53,679 nt of DNA from Alphaproteobacteria bacterium (lineage in GTDB: Bacteria; Pseudomonadota; Alphaproteobacteria; Geminicoccales; Geminicoccaceae), in the NCBI GenBank assembly GCA_027045875.1, contig JALUAG010000046.1:1-53679 (forward strand), read 5' to 3'. Made by a program: the position numbers and the translations under genes. The notes below the pieces were generated by a model that saw only the letters and a list, made by a program, of their open reading frames with translations, ran no database searches and was not told the origin of the DNA. Shown here in pieces: positions 1 through 9,573 of this stretch. Numbering within the stretch: the stretch's first letter is position 1; the number at the start of each line of letters is the position of its first letter.

Positions 1-33
1 GTCGCGGGCGGCGGGGGCGGTGGGGGCGGCCAT
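1..33 (-). CDS. ABC transporter permease, second subunit (N-terminal fragment)
   Basis: Only the first 11 codons (MAAPTAPAARD) are inside the window; the gene runs off the left edge. The ATG lies one base after the TGA of the upstream permease, as expected for the second (MalG-like) membrane subunit of a carbohydrate ABC importer. The identity rests on position in the operon, not on domain sequence, because no membrane segment is visible yet. Confidence 0.55.
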   Translation of the reverse strand, partial: MAAPTAPAARD

Positions 34-34
34 C

Positions 35-955
35 TCAGTGCACCTCGATGCGCGGCGTCTGCAGCAGCCGCTTCATGTCGAAGAAGCGCCACATCAGGAG
101 CGCGAGGGCGATGCCCAGCAGCACCAGCATCAGGGCGAGGGCGGCGCCGTAGGCGTACTGGCCGCTCTCGAAGGCCCGCTTGTAGACGTAGAGGGCGTAG
201 ACGGTGGTGTCGTAGAAGGGGCCGCCGTCGGTAATCAGCCAGATGTACTCGAAGGACACCAGCAGCGACAGGGTCTGGTAGACGGTGATGAAGGAGAGGG
301 GCCAGCGGATCGCTGGCAGGGTGATGTGGCGGACGATGGCGAGGCCGCCGGCGCCGTCCACCCGGGCGGCGTGGAAGAGGTGTTCGGGGATGGCGCGGAT
401 GGCGCTCGTGAAGATGATCATGCCCATCGAGGCGCCGATGAAGCCGTTGGCGAGGATGATGAGCAGCAGCGGGTGGTCGTTCATGAGATCCACGGGGCCG
501 GTGCCCGTGGTGTGGATCAGGATCTGATTGAGGAGCCCGCGCTCGTTGGGATCGATGGCCCAGGCCCAGAGCAGGGCGTAGATCACCGAGGGGCTCATCC
601 GCGGCAGCAGCCACACCGAACGGAAGAAGCCGCCCACCCGCTCGGGCACCGCGGTGGTCACCAGCGCCAGCAGCAGGCCGAAGGTGACGTTGAAGATGGC
701 GAGGGTCCCGAGCACGTACATGAAGGTGACGGCCAGGGTCTGGGCGAGCCGCCGGTCGCGGGTGAACATGCGCTCGAAATTGGCGGTGGTGAGCTCGTTG
801 ATGGTGAGCGTGCGGCCCATGTCGGTGAAGGCCACGAAGACGTCGACGATCACCGGGGCGATGAAGAAGAAGAAGAGGAGAATGCAGGCCGGACCGAGGA
901 ACAGGATCGCGTTGATGCGCTGCCGCTGGCGGCTGGTCGCCCCGTATCCTGCCAT
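35..955 (-). CDS. Sugar-type ABC transporter permease (MalF/UgpA-like)
   Basis: A 306-residue inner-membrane subunit of an ABC importer with binding-protein-dependent transport permease architecture. Hydrophobic segments are visible at about residues 18-42, 77-100, 118-133, 162-183, 222-240 and 268-288. A typical EAA loop that docks the ATPase lies near 195-214 (HAARVDGAGGLAIVRHITLP). Length and topology match the MalF-type family that imports sugars or glycerol-3-phosphate. The gene follows a solute-binding protein gene by 63 bp and is one base from a second permease start, so the three probably form one operon. The substrate cannot be read from the sequence and the ATPase gene is not in the window. 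Confidence 0.93.
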   Translation of the reverse strand: MAGYGATSRQRQRINAILFLGPACILLFFFFIAPVIVDVFVAFTDMGRTLTINELTTANFERMFTRDRRLAQTLAVTFMYVLGTLAIFNVTFGLLLALVTTAVPERVGGFFRSVWLLPRMSPSVIYALLWAWAIDPNERGLLNQILIHTTGTGPVDLMNDHPLLLIILANGFIGASMGMIIFTSAIRAIPEHLFHAARVDGAGGLAIVRHITLPAIRWPLSFITVYQTLSLLVSFEYIWLITDGGPFYDTTVYALYVYKRAFESGQYAYGAALALMLVLLGIALALLMWRFFDMKRLLQTPRIEVH

Positions 956-1018
956 GTCGCGAATGCTCCGGGGAAGGGGCGGGCGGCGCCGCCGCCGCCC
1001 GCGCCGATACCGTCCCGA

Positions 1019-2380
1019 TCAGTCGAGGAGGATCACCTCGTCCCCGAGCTCGCTCTCCAGCTCGTCGAGGACGAAGGCGGTCGCCTCCTTGGGATCCAGC
1101 CGGCCGGTCTCCACCGCCTGGATGCCCTTGTAGATGATGGCGTTGAACTGCCCCACCTTGGCGTGGTTGGGCATGAAGGTGGCGTACTCGAGCATCGGTG
1201 CCGCCGCCCGCAGCGCCCAGCCCTCGTTGACGAACTCGGGCAGGCCGAGCTGGCTGTACTTGATCGGCAGATGGGCGGTGGTCACCGCGTGCAGGGTGTT
1301 GAGGTAGGGCTGGCTCGCGAGGCCGATCAGATAGGCGGCGAGCTCGGGATACTCGGACTTGGGCGACACCACGTAGATGATGGGATGCGACAGGTTGGCC
1401 GGCTCGCCTCCCTTCTTCTCCGGCGGGCTGTGGATCCAGCCGATGGCCCGGAAATAGTCCTCGGGACCCTCGAGGCCGCGAGCCTTCATCTGAGCCGGCA
1501 CGTTCCAGATGCCGTGGAACTTGAGGAAGGCGGTGCGCTCGGTGCGGAAGGCGGCGTGCACCGAATCCCAGGACCAGGAGGTCATGTTGGCCGGGATGAC
1601 GCCGGCGTCGACGCTGTACTTGAGCCAGTCGTAGAAGGCGTTGAGGGCGGAACGGCTGGCCTGCAGCTTGCCCTTCTCCTCGTCGTAGGGATCGAAACCG
1701 AAGCTCGCCATCATCATCTGGAAGTCGGGGCCGACGTTGGGCCGGTGCACCATGCCGTACTTGGCCACCCCGGCGTCCACCACCTCCTTGGCGAGATCGG
1801 TGAGATCGTAGATGGTGAACTCGCCGCGCTCCACCATCCCCGGCAGCCCCTCGATGAACTCCTCGGACTTGCCGATCTTCCGCAGCATCTCCTTGTCGTA
1901 GAAGAACATGCGGATCTCGGTGTCCTGCGGGATGCCGTAGCGGGCGCCCTTGTATTCCACCGACTTCCACAGCGACGGGATCATGTCGGCGTAGAACTCG
2001 GGATTGGCCGCGATGTGCTCCTCGAGGTTCATCGCGTAGCCGGCCTCGACGAAGGCGCCGATCCATTCGTGGGCGGCGACATAGAGATCCGGCCCCTTGT
2101 CCACCGCGAAGGCCTTCATCAGATCGAGAGCGTCGGCGTCGAAGCCCTTGGCGTTGTTCTCGAACAGGTCGATCTTCACCCGCACCTCGGAGCCCGAAGC
2201 CGCCAGCATGCGGTTGAGCTGCTCGGCGGCGGTGATGATGTTGCCGCCTCGCAGCGGGCCGGAACGGTCGGCCCGGCTCCAGACCTTGAGGGTGATCTCC
2301 TGCGCCGAAAGCGGCTCGGGGGCCGCCGTGCCGATGGCGACGAGCGCCGCCGCAGCCACCATGGTGCTCCTGATGTTCAT
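1019..2380 (-). CDS. Extracellular solute-binding protein, family 1 (sugar ABC importer)
   Basis: A 453-residue periplasmic binding protein. It starts at ATG 2380, which has a strong ribosome site (AGGGAGGATCC) in front; an upstream in-frame start at 2590 would add a non-signal-like leader. Residues 1-24 form a Sec signal peptide ending around PLSAQ/EIT, with no lipobox cysteine. The mature part (LKVWSRADRSGP, later DLYVAAHEWIGAF, YGIPQDTEIRMFFYDKEML and a W-rich cleft region) looks like family-1 carbohydrate-binding proteins. It is first in the operon with the permeases. A palindromic operator lies about 100 bp upstream of the start. The ligand is unknown. Confidence 0.93.
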   Translation of the reverse strand: MNIRSTMVAAAALVAIGTAAPEPLSAQEITLKVWSRADRSGPLRGGNIITAAEQLNRMLAASGSEVRVKIDLFENNAKGFDADALDLMKAFAVDKGPDLYVAAHEWIGAFVEAGYAMNLEEHIAANPEFYADMIPSLWKSVEYKGARYGIPQDTEIRMFFYDKEMLRKIGKSEEFIEGLPGMVERGEFTIYDLTDLAKEVVDAGVAKYGMVHRPNVGPDFQMMMASFGFDPYDEEKGKLQASRSALNAFYDWLKYSVDAGVIPANMTSWSWDSVHAAFRTERTAFLKFHGIWNVPAQMKARGLEGPEDYFRAIGWIHSPPEKKGGEPANLSHPIIYVVSPKSEYPELAAYLIGLASQPYLNTLHAVTTAHLPIKYSQLGLPEFVNEGWALRAAAPMLEYATFMPNHAKVGQFNAIIYKGIQAVETGRLDPKEATAFVLDELESELGDEVILLD

Positions 2381-2479
2381 CGGATCCTCCCTGGAATCGC
2401 GGATGCGTTCCCTTGCGTGCCGGTCCGCCGCCCCCCGGACGGCGCCTTCGCTGGAACGCGAAGTGCAACCGGGCGCGAC

Positions 2480-2499
2480 CATGGAATACACATTCCATG
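2480..2499. promoter_or_regulatory. 20-bp perfect palindrome, likely operator of the sugar ABC operon
   Basis: CATGGAAT-ACAC-ATTCCATG has two exact 8-bp arms around a 4-bp centre. On the minus strand it follows a -35-like TTTACA (2510-2505), and the palindrome covers the expected -10 region (TATTCC, 16-bp spacer). It lies 100 bp upstream of the binding-protein start. The layout is that of a repressor site for a dimeric regulator; the family cannot be named from the sequence alone. Confidence 0.6.
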
Positions 2500-2516
2500 A
2501 GCTCTGTAAAGGCCGC

Positions 2517-2948
2517 TCAGACGCCCGCGCCCTGCCCCCGGAAGATACGGTAGGCGGCCCGGGCGGTGGCCAGCAGCACCCCCTCCGCACACTCGGCCCG
2601 CAGCTCCATGCTGGCGTGGGCGACCGTGCCCCCGAGATAGTCCAGCCGGCCCGTCGCCACCGCCCGTCCGGCCTCGAGGCCGCGCACGAAATTGGCGGCC
2701 AGACTGATGGTCGCGATCCGCGCCGCGTCCGGCGCCTGCGCCAGCACCGCGAGCCCGCCCGCGGTGTCGAGCAGGGTCAGGGTCACGCCGCCGTGGCCGA
2801 AACCGTACTGGGAGAGATGCTGCTCGCCGATGTCGAGCTCCACCCGCACGGCGAGATCGGGCTCGAGATAGGAGTGGTAGCCCACGAGCTGCTGGAAGGG
2901 ACCGGTCGCCGCCGCCAGACGGCGATGGGCGCGCTCCATCTCGTTCAT
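2517..2948 (-). CDS. PaaI-type hotdog-fold thioesterase
   Basis: A 143-residue protein of the small hotdog thioesterase family, which hydrolyses acyl-CoA thioesters in the cytoplasm. The start at ATG 2948 is chosen because GGGGGAA precedes it and the longer frame upstream has no family character. The hotdog core is recognisable: LSQYGFGHGGVTLTLLDTAGG (about residues 45-65, the HGG-x-x-x-x-x-D active-site helix) and later ISLAANFVRGLEAGRAVATGRL. Length is typical (130-150). It is divergent from the methyltransferase gene at 3025 and probably unrelated to the downstream ABC genes, from which it is separated by an operator region. The substrate is unknown. Confidence 0.85.
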   Translation of the reverse strand: MNEMERAHRRLAAATGPFQQLVGYHSYLEPDLAVRVELDIGEQHLSQYGFGHGGVTLTLLDTAGGLAVLAQAPDAARIATISLAANFVRGLEAGRAVATGRLDYLGGTVAHASMELRAECAEGVLLATARAAYRIFRGQGAGV

Positions 2949-3024
2949 CGGCGGTTCCCCCGGCTGCTTCCCGCCTTTTGCGGAAGCGGACGGCGGGTGT
3001 AAAGAGCGGCGACGGGGAGGGGCC

Positions 3025-3519
3025 ATGAGCCGTCTCGACAGTTTCATCCGCCGTCTGGAGGCGCAGCGGGCGTGTCTGGATTTCGCCTGCGCCGCCATCG
3101 CCGGTCTCCCCGGCCCGGTGCTGGAGCTCGGGCTCGGCAACGGCCGCACCTTCGACCATCTGCGCGAGCGGCTGCCCGACCGCGAGATCTTCGTCTTCGA
3201 GCGGGATCCGAGGCCCCATCCCGCCTGCTGGCCCGATCCCGACCATCTGATCCGGGGCGATCTCGCCGACACCCTGCCCGGAGCCGCCGCCCGGCTGCCG
3301 GCGCCGGCGGCCCTCGTCCATGCCGATCTCGGCACCGGCGACGCCGCCCGCAACGCCCGTCTCGCCGCCTGGCTCGCGGCGACGCTGCCGCCCCTTCTCG
3401 TGCCGGGCGGCCTCGTCGCGAGCGACCAGCCGCTCGAGGCGGCGCCCCTCGAACCGCTGCCCCCGCCGCCCCCTATTCAGCCGGGACGCTATTTCCTGTA
3501 TCGTCGCCGGCGTTGCTGA
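3025..3519 (+). CDS. Small class I SAM-dependent methyltransferase
   Basis: A 164-residue protein beginning at an ATG behind GGGGAGGGG. The SAM-binding motif I is clear (VLELGLGNG, residues 32-40), followed by an acidic residue at the end of strand 2 (IFVFERD) and a late motif (LVPGGLVASDQ). It ends in a proline-rich tail (PPPPP). The protein is short for the fold and looks like a minimal Rossmann domain without a substrate-binding insertion. It starts a three-gene plus-strand operon with the metallo-hydrolase (17-nt gap) and a second methyltransferase. The methylated substrate is unknown. Confidence 0.8.
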   Translation: MSRLDSFIRRLEAQRACLDFACAAIAGLPGPVLELGLGNGRTFDHLRERLPDREIFVFERDPRPHPACWPDPDHLIRGDLADTLPGAAARLPAPAALVHADLGTGDAARNARLAAWLAATLPPLLVPGGLVASDQPLEAAPLEPLPPPPPIQPGRYFLYRRRRC

Positions 3520-3536
3520 GAGCGGGCGGCGGTCCG

Positions 3537-4376
3537 ATGGCTGCGGAAGAGGAGTTCTGGGTACGCTTCTGGGGGGTGCGGGGCACCGTGCCCTGCCCGG
3601 GCCCGGAGACCGTGCGCTACGGCGGCAACACGCCCTGCGTCGAGATGCGCTGCGGCCGCCACCGCCTCATCTTCGACGCCGGCACCGGCATCCGCATGCT
3701 GGGTCGCGAGTGGGAGCGCAACGGGGATTTCGAACGGGCCCACGTCTTCCTGAGCCACACCCACGCCGACCACATCAACGGCCTGCCCTTCTTCCGACCC
3801 GCCTATGTCGAAAACAACTGCTTCGAGTTCTGGTGCGGCCATCTGCTGCGCCAGGGCCTGCGCCTCAAGGAAGTGCTGGGCGCCCTGATGCAGCCTCCCT
3901 ATTTCCCGGTGCCGCTCGACATCATGCACGCCTGCATCGCCTTTCACGATTTCGAGGCCGGGGCGACGCTGGAGCCGGTCGAGGGGGTACGGATACGGAC
4001 GACGCCCCTCACTCACCCCGGCGGCGCCACCGCCTACCGGGTGGAGTTCGGCGGCCGCGCGGTCTGCTACGTGACCGACACCGAACATCGCGAGGGGCGC
4101 CTCGATGCCGGGGTGCTGGCCTTCATCGACGGTGCCGACATCGTCATCTACGACGCGACATATACCGACCAGGAATACCCGAACTACCGCGGCTGGGGAC
4201 ACTCCACCTGGCAGGAAGGCATCCGTCTCTGCGAGGCGGCGGGGGCCGGTCGCTTCGTCGCCTTCCATCACGATCCCGATCACGACGACGCGACCCTGGA
4301 CGAGATCGCCCGGGAGATGGAACGCCGCCGGGCCGGCTCGGTTGTGGCCCGCGAGGGGCTGGTGCTGAAGCCGTGA
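3537..4376 (+). CDS. Metallo-beta-lactamase-fold hydrolase (COG1235/phosphodiesterase-like)
   Basis: A 279-residue MBL-fold protein. It carries the metal-binding HTHADH motif (residues 74-79), a preceding FDAGTGIR strand, a further TPLTHPGG histidine, the VTDTEH aspartate and a late FHHDPDHDD cluster. The arrangement resembles PhnP/cAMP-phosphodiesterase-type hydrolases rather than beta-lactamases; the opening FWGVRGTVPCPG with YGGNT is typical of that branch. Cytoplasmic, with no signal peptide. The ATG at 3537 follows GCGGGCGGCGG and lies 17 nt after the previous stop. Its stop overlaps the GTG start of the next gene (GTGA), so translation is coupled. A phosphodiester substrate is an inference. 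Confidence 0.87.
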   Translation: MAAEEEFWVRFWGVRGTVPCPGPETVRYGGNTPCVEMRCGRHRLIFDAGTGIRMLGREWERNGDFERAHVFLSHTHADHINGLPFFRPAYVENNCFEFWCGHLLRQGLRLKEVLGALMQPPYFPVPLDIMHACIAFHDFEAGATLEPVEGVRIRTTPLTHPGGATAYRVEFGGRAVCYVTDTEHREGRLDAGVLAFIDGADIVIYDATYTDQEYPNYRGWGHSTWQEGIRLCEAAGAGRFVAFHHDPDHDDATLDEIAREMERRRAGSVVAREGLVLKP

Positions 4377-5215
4377 ACGGCGGTGCCGATCGGGACGGCC
4401 CGGGCGGCGGTACCGACGATCGTCCCGGTTTCTTCATCCCCTATCGTCACGCGGCGGAGGTGGCGCCCTGCGACTATCCCGCGATCGCGGCCCTGTTCGC
4501 CGCCCGCGAAGCCGATTTCCGCGCCCGCACGGCGGAGCTCGCGGATTTCGCGGCCGAACTCGCCGCCTTCGGCGGACCGCCCCCGGCCCCGCGCTTCGCC
4601 CAGGAATGGTTCCCCCGCCTCGACGGGGCGATGGCCTATCTGTTCGTGCGCCGCCTGCGGCCGCGGCGCATCGTCGAGATCGGCTCCGGCCATTCCACCC
4701 GCTTCATGGCCCGGGCGATCCGCGACGGCGGCCTGGCCTGCCGCCTCCTGTGCATCGACCCGGCGCCACGGGCGAGGCTCGACGGGCTGCCGGTGGAGCA
4801 CCGGGCCTGCCGCCTCGAGGAGGTGGAGGAGGCGCTGTTCGCGGAGCTCGCGCCGGGCGACGTCCTGTTCGTCGATTCGAGCCACGTCGCCATGCCCGGC
4901 ACCGACGTCGACCGGATCGTGAACCGCATCCTGCCCGTCCTTCGCGCCGGCGTGGTCGTGCATTTCCACGACGTCTTCCTGCCGGACCCCTATCCCGCGG
5001 TCTGGGCCTGGCGCGGCTACAACGAACAGCTCCTCGTCGCCGGCTGGCTCGCGGCCGGCGGTCTGGAGCCGCTGTTCGCCAGCCACTGGGTGGCGAGCCG
5101 GCGACCGGAATGGATCGCCGCCGGCCCCCTGGCGGCGGTCCGGCTTCCGGCCGGGGTGCCCGAATCCAGCCTCTGGGCGGTGCGCCGCCGAGGCTCCGCC
5201 GCACTCACTCCGTGA
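4373..5215 (+). CDS. Class I SAM-dependent methyltransferase (Methyltransf_24-like)
   Basis: A 280-residue protein starting with GTG inside the stop of the upstream gene (GTGA overlap). Motif I is VEIGSGHS (residues 101-108), followed by CIDPAPR, then VLFVDSSHV and VVHFHDVFLPDPYP, a pattern seen in Methyltransf_24 enzymes that often act on sugars or small metabolites. The N-terminal 20 residues are Gly/Asp-rich and probably disordered. Last gene of the three-gene operon. Its 3' end overlaps by 11 bp the 3' end of the converging peptide-binding protein gene. The substrate is unknown. Confidence 0.85.
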   Translation: MNGGADRDGPGGGTDDRPGFFIPYRHAAEVAPCDYPAIAALFAAREADFRARTAELADFAAELAAFGGPPPAPRFAQEWFPRLDGAMAYLFVRRLRPRRIVEIGSGHSTRFMARAIRDGGLACRLLCIDPAPRARLDGLPVEHRACRLEEVEEALFAELAPGDVLFVDSSHVAMPGTDVDRIVNRILPVLRAGVVVHFHDVFLPDPYPAVWAWRGYNEQLLVAGWLAAGGLEPLFASHWVASRRPEWIAAGPLAAVRLPAGVPESSLWAVRRRGSAALTP

Positions 5216-7037
5216 CGAAGAAGAAGGTGTCCGGCCGGTAGACGCCGAGCTGGGCGTGGGGCTCCCAGTTGTAGACGGCCTTTTCCGGGATGTTGCGCAG
5301 TGTCCTGCGGGCCGCCACCGGCTGCAGGACGTTGGCCACGAGTCCGATCGTGTAGCACTGGCTCGCATAGAGCGTCAGCATCTCGTCCCAGATCCGCCGT
5401 CGCTCGTCGCGGCTGCGGGCGAGCCGCCAGCCGTCGAACAGCTCGAGCAGCCGCCTCGCTTCCGGCAGGGCGGGGGGCTCGCCGGCCTTGCCCTTGGTCT
5501 CGTAGTACTGCCCCCATTTCGGCCACTGCGGCTGGTCGTACTGGCTCGTGGGGGCGAATTCGTGCGGGCTCATGTCGGCCGTGGGCACCCCGTTCTCGAT
5601 ACCGAACCAGATCGTCATCAGCGCCTCGCCGGAGAAGATCCGGTTGCGCAGCACCTCCCGTTCGCTGGGCTTGGTGTGGATGCGGAAGCCGATCTTCGCC
5701 CAGTCGTCCCGCAGCAGTTCCAGGATGTCGGTCTGCTCCACGCTCTCGCCGGCGGTCTCGACCACGAGCTCGAGGGGGCGCCCGTCCGGCAGGAGGCGCG
5801 TGCCGTCGGCCCGTCGTTCGGTGAGCCCGATCTCGTCCAGGAGCGCGTTGGCCTTGGCGATGTCGTAGCCGAGGCAGGCCTCGCCGATCTCGGGCCGGTA
5901 GAGCGGGCTGTCGGGCAGGATGGTGTTGTTCGCCGGCGTGGCGAGGCCGAAATAGAAGTACTGGTTGATGGCGTCCCGATCGACCGACAGCGACAGGGCG
6001 AGGCGGAACCGCCGGTCGCGGAACAGCTTCTGCCAGACGGGATCCGCCGCGTTGAGGTTGGGATAGAGGGCGTAGCGGGCGCCGCGGGCCTCCCGCCACA
6101 GGAGGGTGCGGAGGCCGGAGCGCGGCTCGCTCTCCTTGAGGAAGGTGTAATCCCGGAAGGCCAGCCCGCGCGCCTGGAGATCGGTCTCGCCGGCCCCCGT
6201 CTTGATGGGGATGAGCTTCTTGTCCACCACCTCGAGGATCACCTCGTCGATGTAGGGGAGCTGCTGGCCCCGTTCATCCACCCGGTGGAAGTAGGGGTTG
6301 CGGACGGCGATGAAGCGCTCCGCCGGCGGCCGCGTGGTCAGCATCCAGGGCTGCAGGGTGGGCAGGTCGGGGTTGTTGAACTTGTTCATCCGTCCCCGCC
6401 GGAGGAAGAGCTGCACCCAGTCGCGGGCGTTGTCCTCGGCCACCAGCTCGGCCAGTCGCTCGGGGTCCACGTATTTCCTGTGGAACTGCTTGAGATAATG
6501 GGCCGGAGCGTAGATGAAGATCGGCGAGGCGGCGGCGATCCTGGGCAGGAAGAAGGGGTTGGGCTTGGACCAGCTGTAGCGGATGGTGAGCGGTCCCAGG
6601 ATCTCCACCTTCGGCAGCTCGCCGTCGATCACCATCTGGATGGGCGGGCCGGTGGGCGAGAGCTCCTCGTTCAGGGCCACGTCCTCCCACCAGAAGCGGA
6701 AATCCTCGGTGGTGAAGGGCGCGCCGTCCGACCAGCGGTGTCCGGATCGCAGGTAGAAGGTGAAAATGCGCCCGTCCTCCACCGTGTAGTCCTTCAGGAT
6801 GTCGGCGAACATGGAAAGATCGGGCGCGTAATTGACGAGCCGCGCATGGCCGTAGACGTAGAGGAGGCGGGTGTCCTTGGTGCGGTTGACGAGCATCCGG
6901 AGCCGGCCGCCGGGCACGCCGATCTCCGGGATGTCCTCGAGCACCAGCGGCTCGTCCGGCGGAGCCGCCACCGCCGCCTGCAGACCCAGGGCCAGCAACG
7001 CTCCGAGCGCGCCGGCCAGCAGCCGTCCCGTCCTCAT
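5205..7037 (-). CDS. Peptide/oligopeptide-type ABC substrate-binding protein (SBP_bac_5)
   Basis: A 610-residue periplasmic binding protein of the DppA/OppA/YejA class. The start at ATG 7037 overlaps the stop of the ATPase gene (ATGA). Residues 1-25 form a Sec signal peptide ([20 protein letters not shown]). The mature protein shows the family landmarks: [62 protein letters not shown] and [20 protein letters not shown]. Length matches the larger YejA-like members. It is the last gene of a long minus-strand operon that supplies an ATPase but no permease. The ligand could be a peptide, opine or glycoconjugate; the operon partners suggest something linked to a glycan. Confidence 0.92.
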   Translation of the reverse strand: MRTGRLLAGALGALLALGLQAAVAAPPDEPLVLEDIPEIGVPGGRLRMLVNRTKDTRLLYVYGHARLVNYAPDLSMFADILKDYTVEDGRIFTFYLRSGHRWSDGAPFTTEDFRFWWEDVALNEELSPTGPPIQMVIDGELPKVEILGPLTIRYSWSKPNPFFLPRIAAASPIFIYAPAHYLKQFHRKYVDPERLAELVAEDNARDWVQLFLRRGRMNKFNNPDLPTLQPWMLTTRPPAERFIAVRNPYFHRVDERGQQLPYIDEVILEVVDKKLIPIKTGAGETDLQARGLAFRDYTFLKESEPRSGLRTLLWREARGARYALYPNLNAADPVWQKLFRDRRFRLALSLSVDRDAINQYFYFGLATPANNTILPDSPLYRPEIGEACLGYDIAKANALLDEIGLTERRADGTRLLPDGRPLELVVETAGESVEQTDILELLRDDWAKIGFRIHTKPSEREVLRNRIFSGEALMTIWFGIENGVPTADMSPHEFAPTSQYDQPQWPKWGQYYETKGKAGEPPALPEARRLLELFDGWRLARSRDERRRIWDEMLTLYASQCYTIGLVANVLQPVAARRTLRNIPEKAVYNWEPHAQLGVYRPDTFFFVTE

Positions 7038-8902
7038 GCCCTCTCTCCCTGCGCTTCCATCCGCACCCAGTGTTTCCTGCCGACGGCCACCATCCGCCCC
7101 GCTCCGCCACACAGCCCGTAGGGGGCCGGCCAGGCCGACGGGTCCGAGGCACGTTCGGCCAACACCCGGGAAAAGTCCAGCGGGTGGTCGGGATCCGGCT
7201 CGGGAATGGCGGCCAGCAGGGTGCGCGTGTAAGGGTGCCGCGCCTCGGCGAACAGCACCTCGGCGGGGGCCAGCTCGACCAGGAGGCCGCGGCACATGAC
7301 GGCGATCGTCTGGGCGATGTAGCGCACCACCGCGAGATTGTGGGAGATGAACAGATAGGTCAGGCCGAGATCCCGCTGCAGATCCTTGAGGAGATTGAGG
7401 ATCTGGGCCTGCACCGAGACATCGAGCGCGGACACCGGCTCGTCGCAGATGAGCACCTCGGGACCGAGGGCGAGGGCGCGGGCGATGCCGATGCGCTGGC
7501 GCTGTCCGCCCGAGAAGCTGTGCGGGTAGCGCCGCATGTGGCGGGGCTCGAGCCCCACCGCGGCGAGCAGCGCCTTGACCCGCTCGATCCGCTCCTCCCG
7601 GGTGCCGATGCCGTGGATGACGAGCGGTTCGGCGACGGCGTCGAGGACCGTCATGCGCGGGTCGAGGGAGGAGAAGGGATCCTGGAAGACGTACTGGATG
7701 TGGCGGCGAAGCGGCAGCAGTTCGCGCTCGCTGAGGGCCAGCACGTCCACTTCGCCGTCCGGTCCGCGGAACAGCACCTCGCCGCTGTCGGCGGTGAAGG
7801 CGCGCATGATGATCTTGCTGACGGTGGTCTTGCCGGAACCGCTCTCGCCGACGATACCGAGGCATTCCCCCGCCTCGACGGCGAAGCTCACGTCCTCGAG
7901 GGCGGTCACCACACGCCCCTGGCCCGAAAACCAGCCGCCGCGGCGCAGGAGGAAGGTCTTGCGGAGCCCACGCACCTCGAGGATCGGGCCGTCGGGCCGC
8001 CACTGGCGCTTGTCCAGCCCCTCGAGGAGATCCTTCGCCCGTCCGTGGGGCACCTCGCGCAGCGCCGCGAGCCGCCGGTTCGGGTCGTCGTGGAGCCGCG
8101 GGACCGCCGCCAGGAGCGCCTTCAGATAGGGGTGGCGGGGGGCGCGCAGCAGCTCGCGGCAGCAGCCGGCCTCCATGATCCGGCCCCGGTACATCACCAC
8201 CATCTCCTCGGCGATGTTGGCCACCACCCCGAGATCGTGGGTGATGAACAGGATCGCCATGCCGAACTCGGCCTGCAGGTCCTCGAGCAGCTTGAGGATC
8301 TGGGCCTGCACCGTGACGTCGAGGGCGGTCGTGGGCTCGTCGGCGATCAGCAGCGCCGGCCGGCAGATCAGCGCCATGGCGATCACCGCCCGCTGGCGCA
8401 GACCGCCCGACAGTTCGAAGGGATAGGTGCGGTAGGCGCGCTCGGGGTCGGGAAAGCCCACCCGCCGCAGCATCTCGATGGTGTGCCGGCGTTCCTCGGC
8501 GGCGGAGACCCGCTTGTGCACCCGCAGCGCCTCGCCCACCTGGTCGCCGATGGTGTGCAGCGGCGAGAGGGAGGTCATCGGTTCCTGGAAGACGATGGCC
8601 ATGCGGTTGCCGCGGATCCGGCGCCGCAGCGGCGCGTCGGGATCACAGGCGAGGAGGTCGAAAGGTTCGTCGGCCTCGGGATCGCGGAAGATCATCGCCT
8701 CCCCGCGGACCGTCGCGGTCTCCGGCAGGATGCCCAGGATCGCCTGCGAGACCACGGTCTTGCCGGAGCCGCTCTCGCCCACCAGCGCCACCGTCCGGCC
8801 GGCGGGGATGTCGAAGGAGATGCCGCGCACCGCCTCCACCGTCCCCTCGTCGGTGCGGAAGGTGACGTGGAGATCGCGGATCGAGAGCAGCGGCGCGGTC
8901 AA
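7034..8902 (-). CDS. Duplicated ABC transporter ATPase (DppD-DppF/YejF-type fusion)
   Basis: A 622-residue cytoplasmic protein with two complete ABC domains. Domain 1 has Walker A GESGSGKT (43-50), signature LSGGLRQR (164-171) and Walker B LLIADEP (184-190). Domain 2 has Walker [10 protein letters not shown] (352-360), signature FSGGQRQR and Walker B VLICDEP. Each domain ends with the oligopeptide-transporter tail ([31 protein letters not shown]). TTG at 8902 is taken as the start because it overlaps the upstream stop (TTGA) and the homologous region begins there. It powers uptake with the adjacent binding protein, but the two permease subunits such a system needs are not adjacent. Confidence 0.92.
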   Translation of the reverse strand: MTAPLLSIRDLHVTFRTDEGTVEAVRGISFDIPAGRTVALVGESGSGKTVVSQAILGILPETATVRGEAMIFRDPEADEPFDLLACDPDAPLRRRIRGNRMAIVFQEPMTSLSPLHTIGDQVGEALRVHKRVSAAEERRHTIEMLRRVGFPDPERAYRTYPFELSGGLRQRAVIAMALICRPALLIADEPTTALDVTVQAQILKLLEDLQAEFGMAILFITHDLGVVANIAEEMVVMYRGRIMEAGCCRELLRAPRHPYLKALLAAVPRLHDDPNRRLAALREVPHGRAKDLLEGLDKRQWRPDGPILEVRGLRKTFLLRRGGWFSGQGRVVTALEDVSFAVEAGECLGIVGESGSGKTTVSKIIMRAFTADSGEVLFRGPDGEVDVLALSERELLPLRRHIQYVFQDPFSSLDPRMTVLDAVAEPLVIHGIGTREERIERVKALLAAVGLEPRHMRRYPHSFSGGQRQRIGIARALALGPEVLICDEPVSALDVSVQAQILNLLKDLQRDLGLTYLFISHNLAVVRYIAQTIAVMCRGLLVELAPAEVLFAEARHPYTRTLLAAIPEPDPDHPLDFSRVLAERASDPSAWPAPYGLCGGAGRMVAVGRKHWVRMEAQGERA

Positions 8903-9573
8903 TGACCCTCCCCGAAGAGGCGTTCGGCGCCACACCAGCGCAGATCCGCACGCGAGGCAAGCCGCTCCAGGAAGCGCGCGAGCTCGGCGAAGGCGCGCTC
9001 GTCCATGATCCGGTGATGGGTGAGGATGCCGACCGTCGCCGTCGGCAGCGCGGCGAAGCCTGCGAGCGCCTCCGCCGCGTCGAGGCAGCGTCGCGCCCGC
9101 CAGTCGACGAGGTCGAGATGGGTGTCGATGCGGGTAAGCCCGGGCACGCCGGTCGCCGCACGGCGGTGGAAGGTCGAGATGCCACGGTAGCCGAGCGCCG
9201 GCAGGGCGCGCTCCACGTCGGGGGCGACGCGGTTCCAGGGCGGCACCATCACCGGCAGGAAGCGGCCGCCGAAGGCGGCCTCGAGCCGTTCCCGGCCGCG
9301 CCGGAGATCGGCGAACAGGGCCGCGCGCGGGCGTCCGCCGCCGAGCTCGATCTTCTTCTCCCCCGGCCGCGCATGGTCGGTGTGCGCCCAGCCGTGCTGG
9401 AGGACCCGGGTCCGGGGGCTCCGGGCGATGCGGGCGGCGGCCGCGTCTTCGAGCCGGGCGGGCACCACGGCGAGGGCGAGGGGCAGATCGAACGCCCGGG
9501 CGAGGGCGAGCAGCCGGGCGAGCTCGGGCGCGTCCGGGCCGGCGTCGTCGTCGCGCCACCAGATCAGGCGCAC
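8899..9573 (-). CDS. Polysaccharide deacetylase-family protein (NodB-like fold)
   Basis: A 224-residue protein starting with GTG 9573, overlapping the upstream glycosyltransferase gene by 10 nt. It begins [10 protein letters not shown], where the Asp pair resembles the metal/catalytic aspartates of carbohydrate esterase family 4. It continues with QHGWAHTDH, matching the H-x3-H metal site, and [12 protein letters not shown], the substrate-groove motif. It has no signal peptide, so it would act in the cytoplasm on a precursor or sugar nucleotide-linked glycan. It sits among glycosyltransferases in the same operon. A de-N-acetylase of a glycan intermediate is the best inference. Confidence 0.82.
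   Translation of the reverse strand: MRLIWWRDDDAGPDAPELARLLALARAFDLPLALAVVPARLEDAAAARIARSPRTRVLQHGWAHTDHARPGEKKIELGGGRPRAALFADLRRGRERLEAAFGGRFLPVMVPPWNRVAPDVERALPALGYRGISTFHRRAATGVPGLTRIDTHLDLVDWRARRCLDAAEALAGFAALPTATVGILTHHRIMDERAFAELARFLERLASRADLRWCGAERLFGEGH

Noticed and set aside
20..2500. Plus-strand open frame of more than 800 codons opposite the sugar ABC genes
   Set aside because: It is the antisense shadow of two well-recognised genes; its His/Glu/Gly-rich translation is what high-GC DNA gives in reverse frames.
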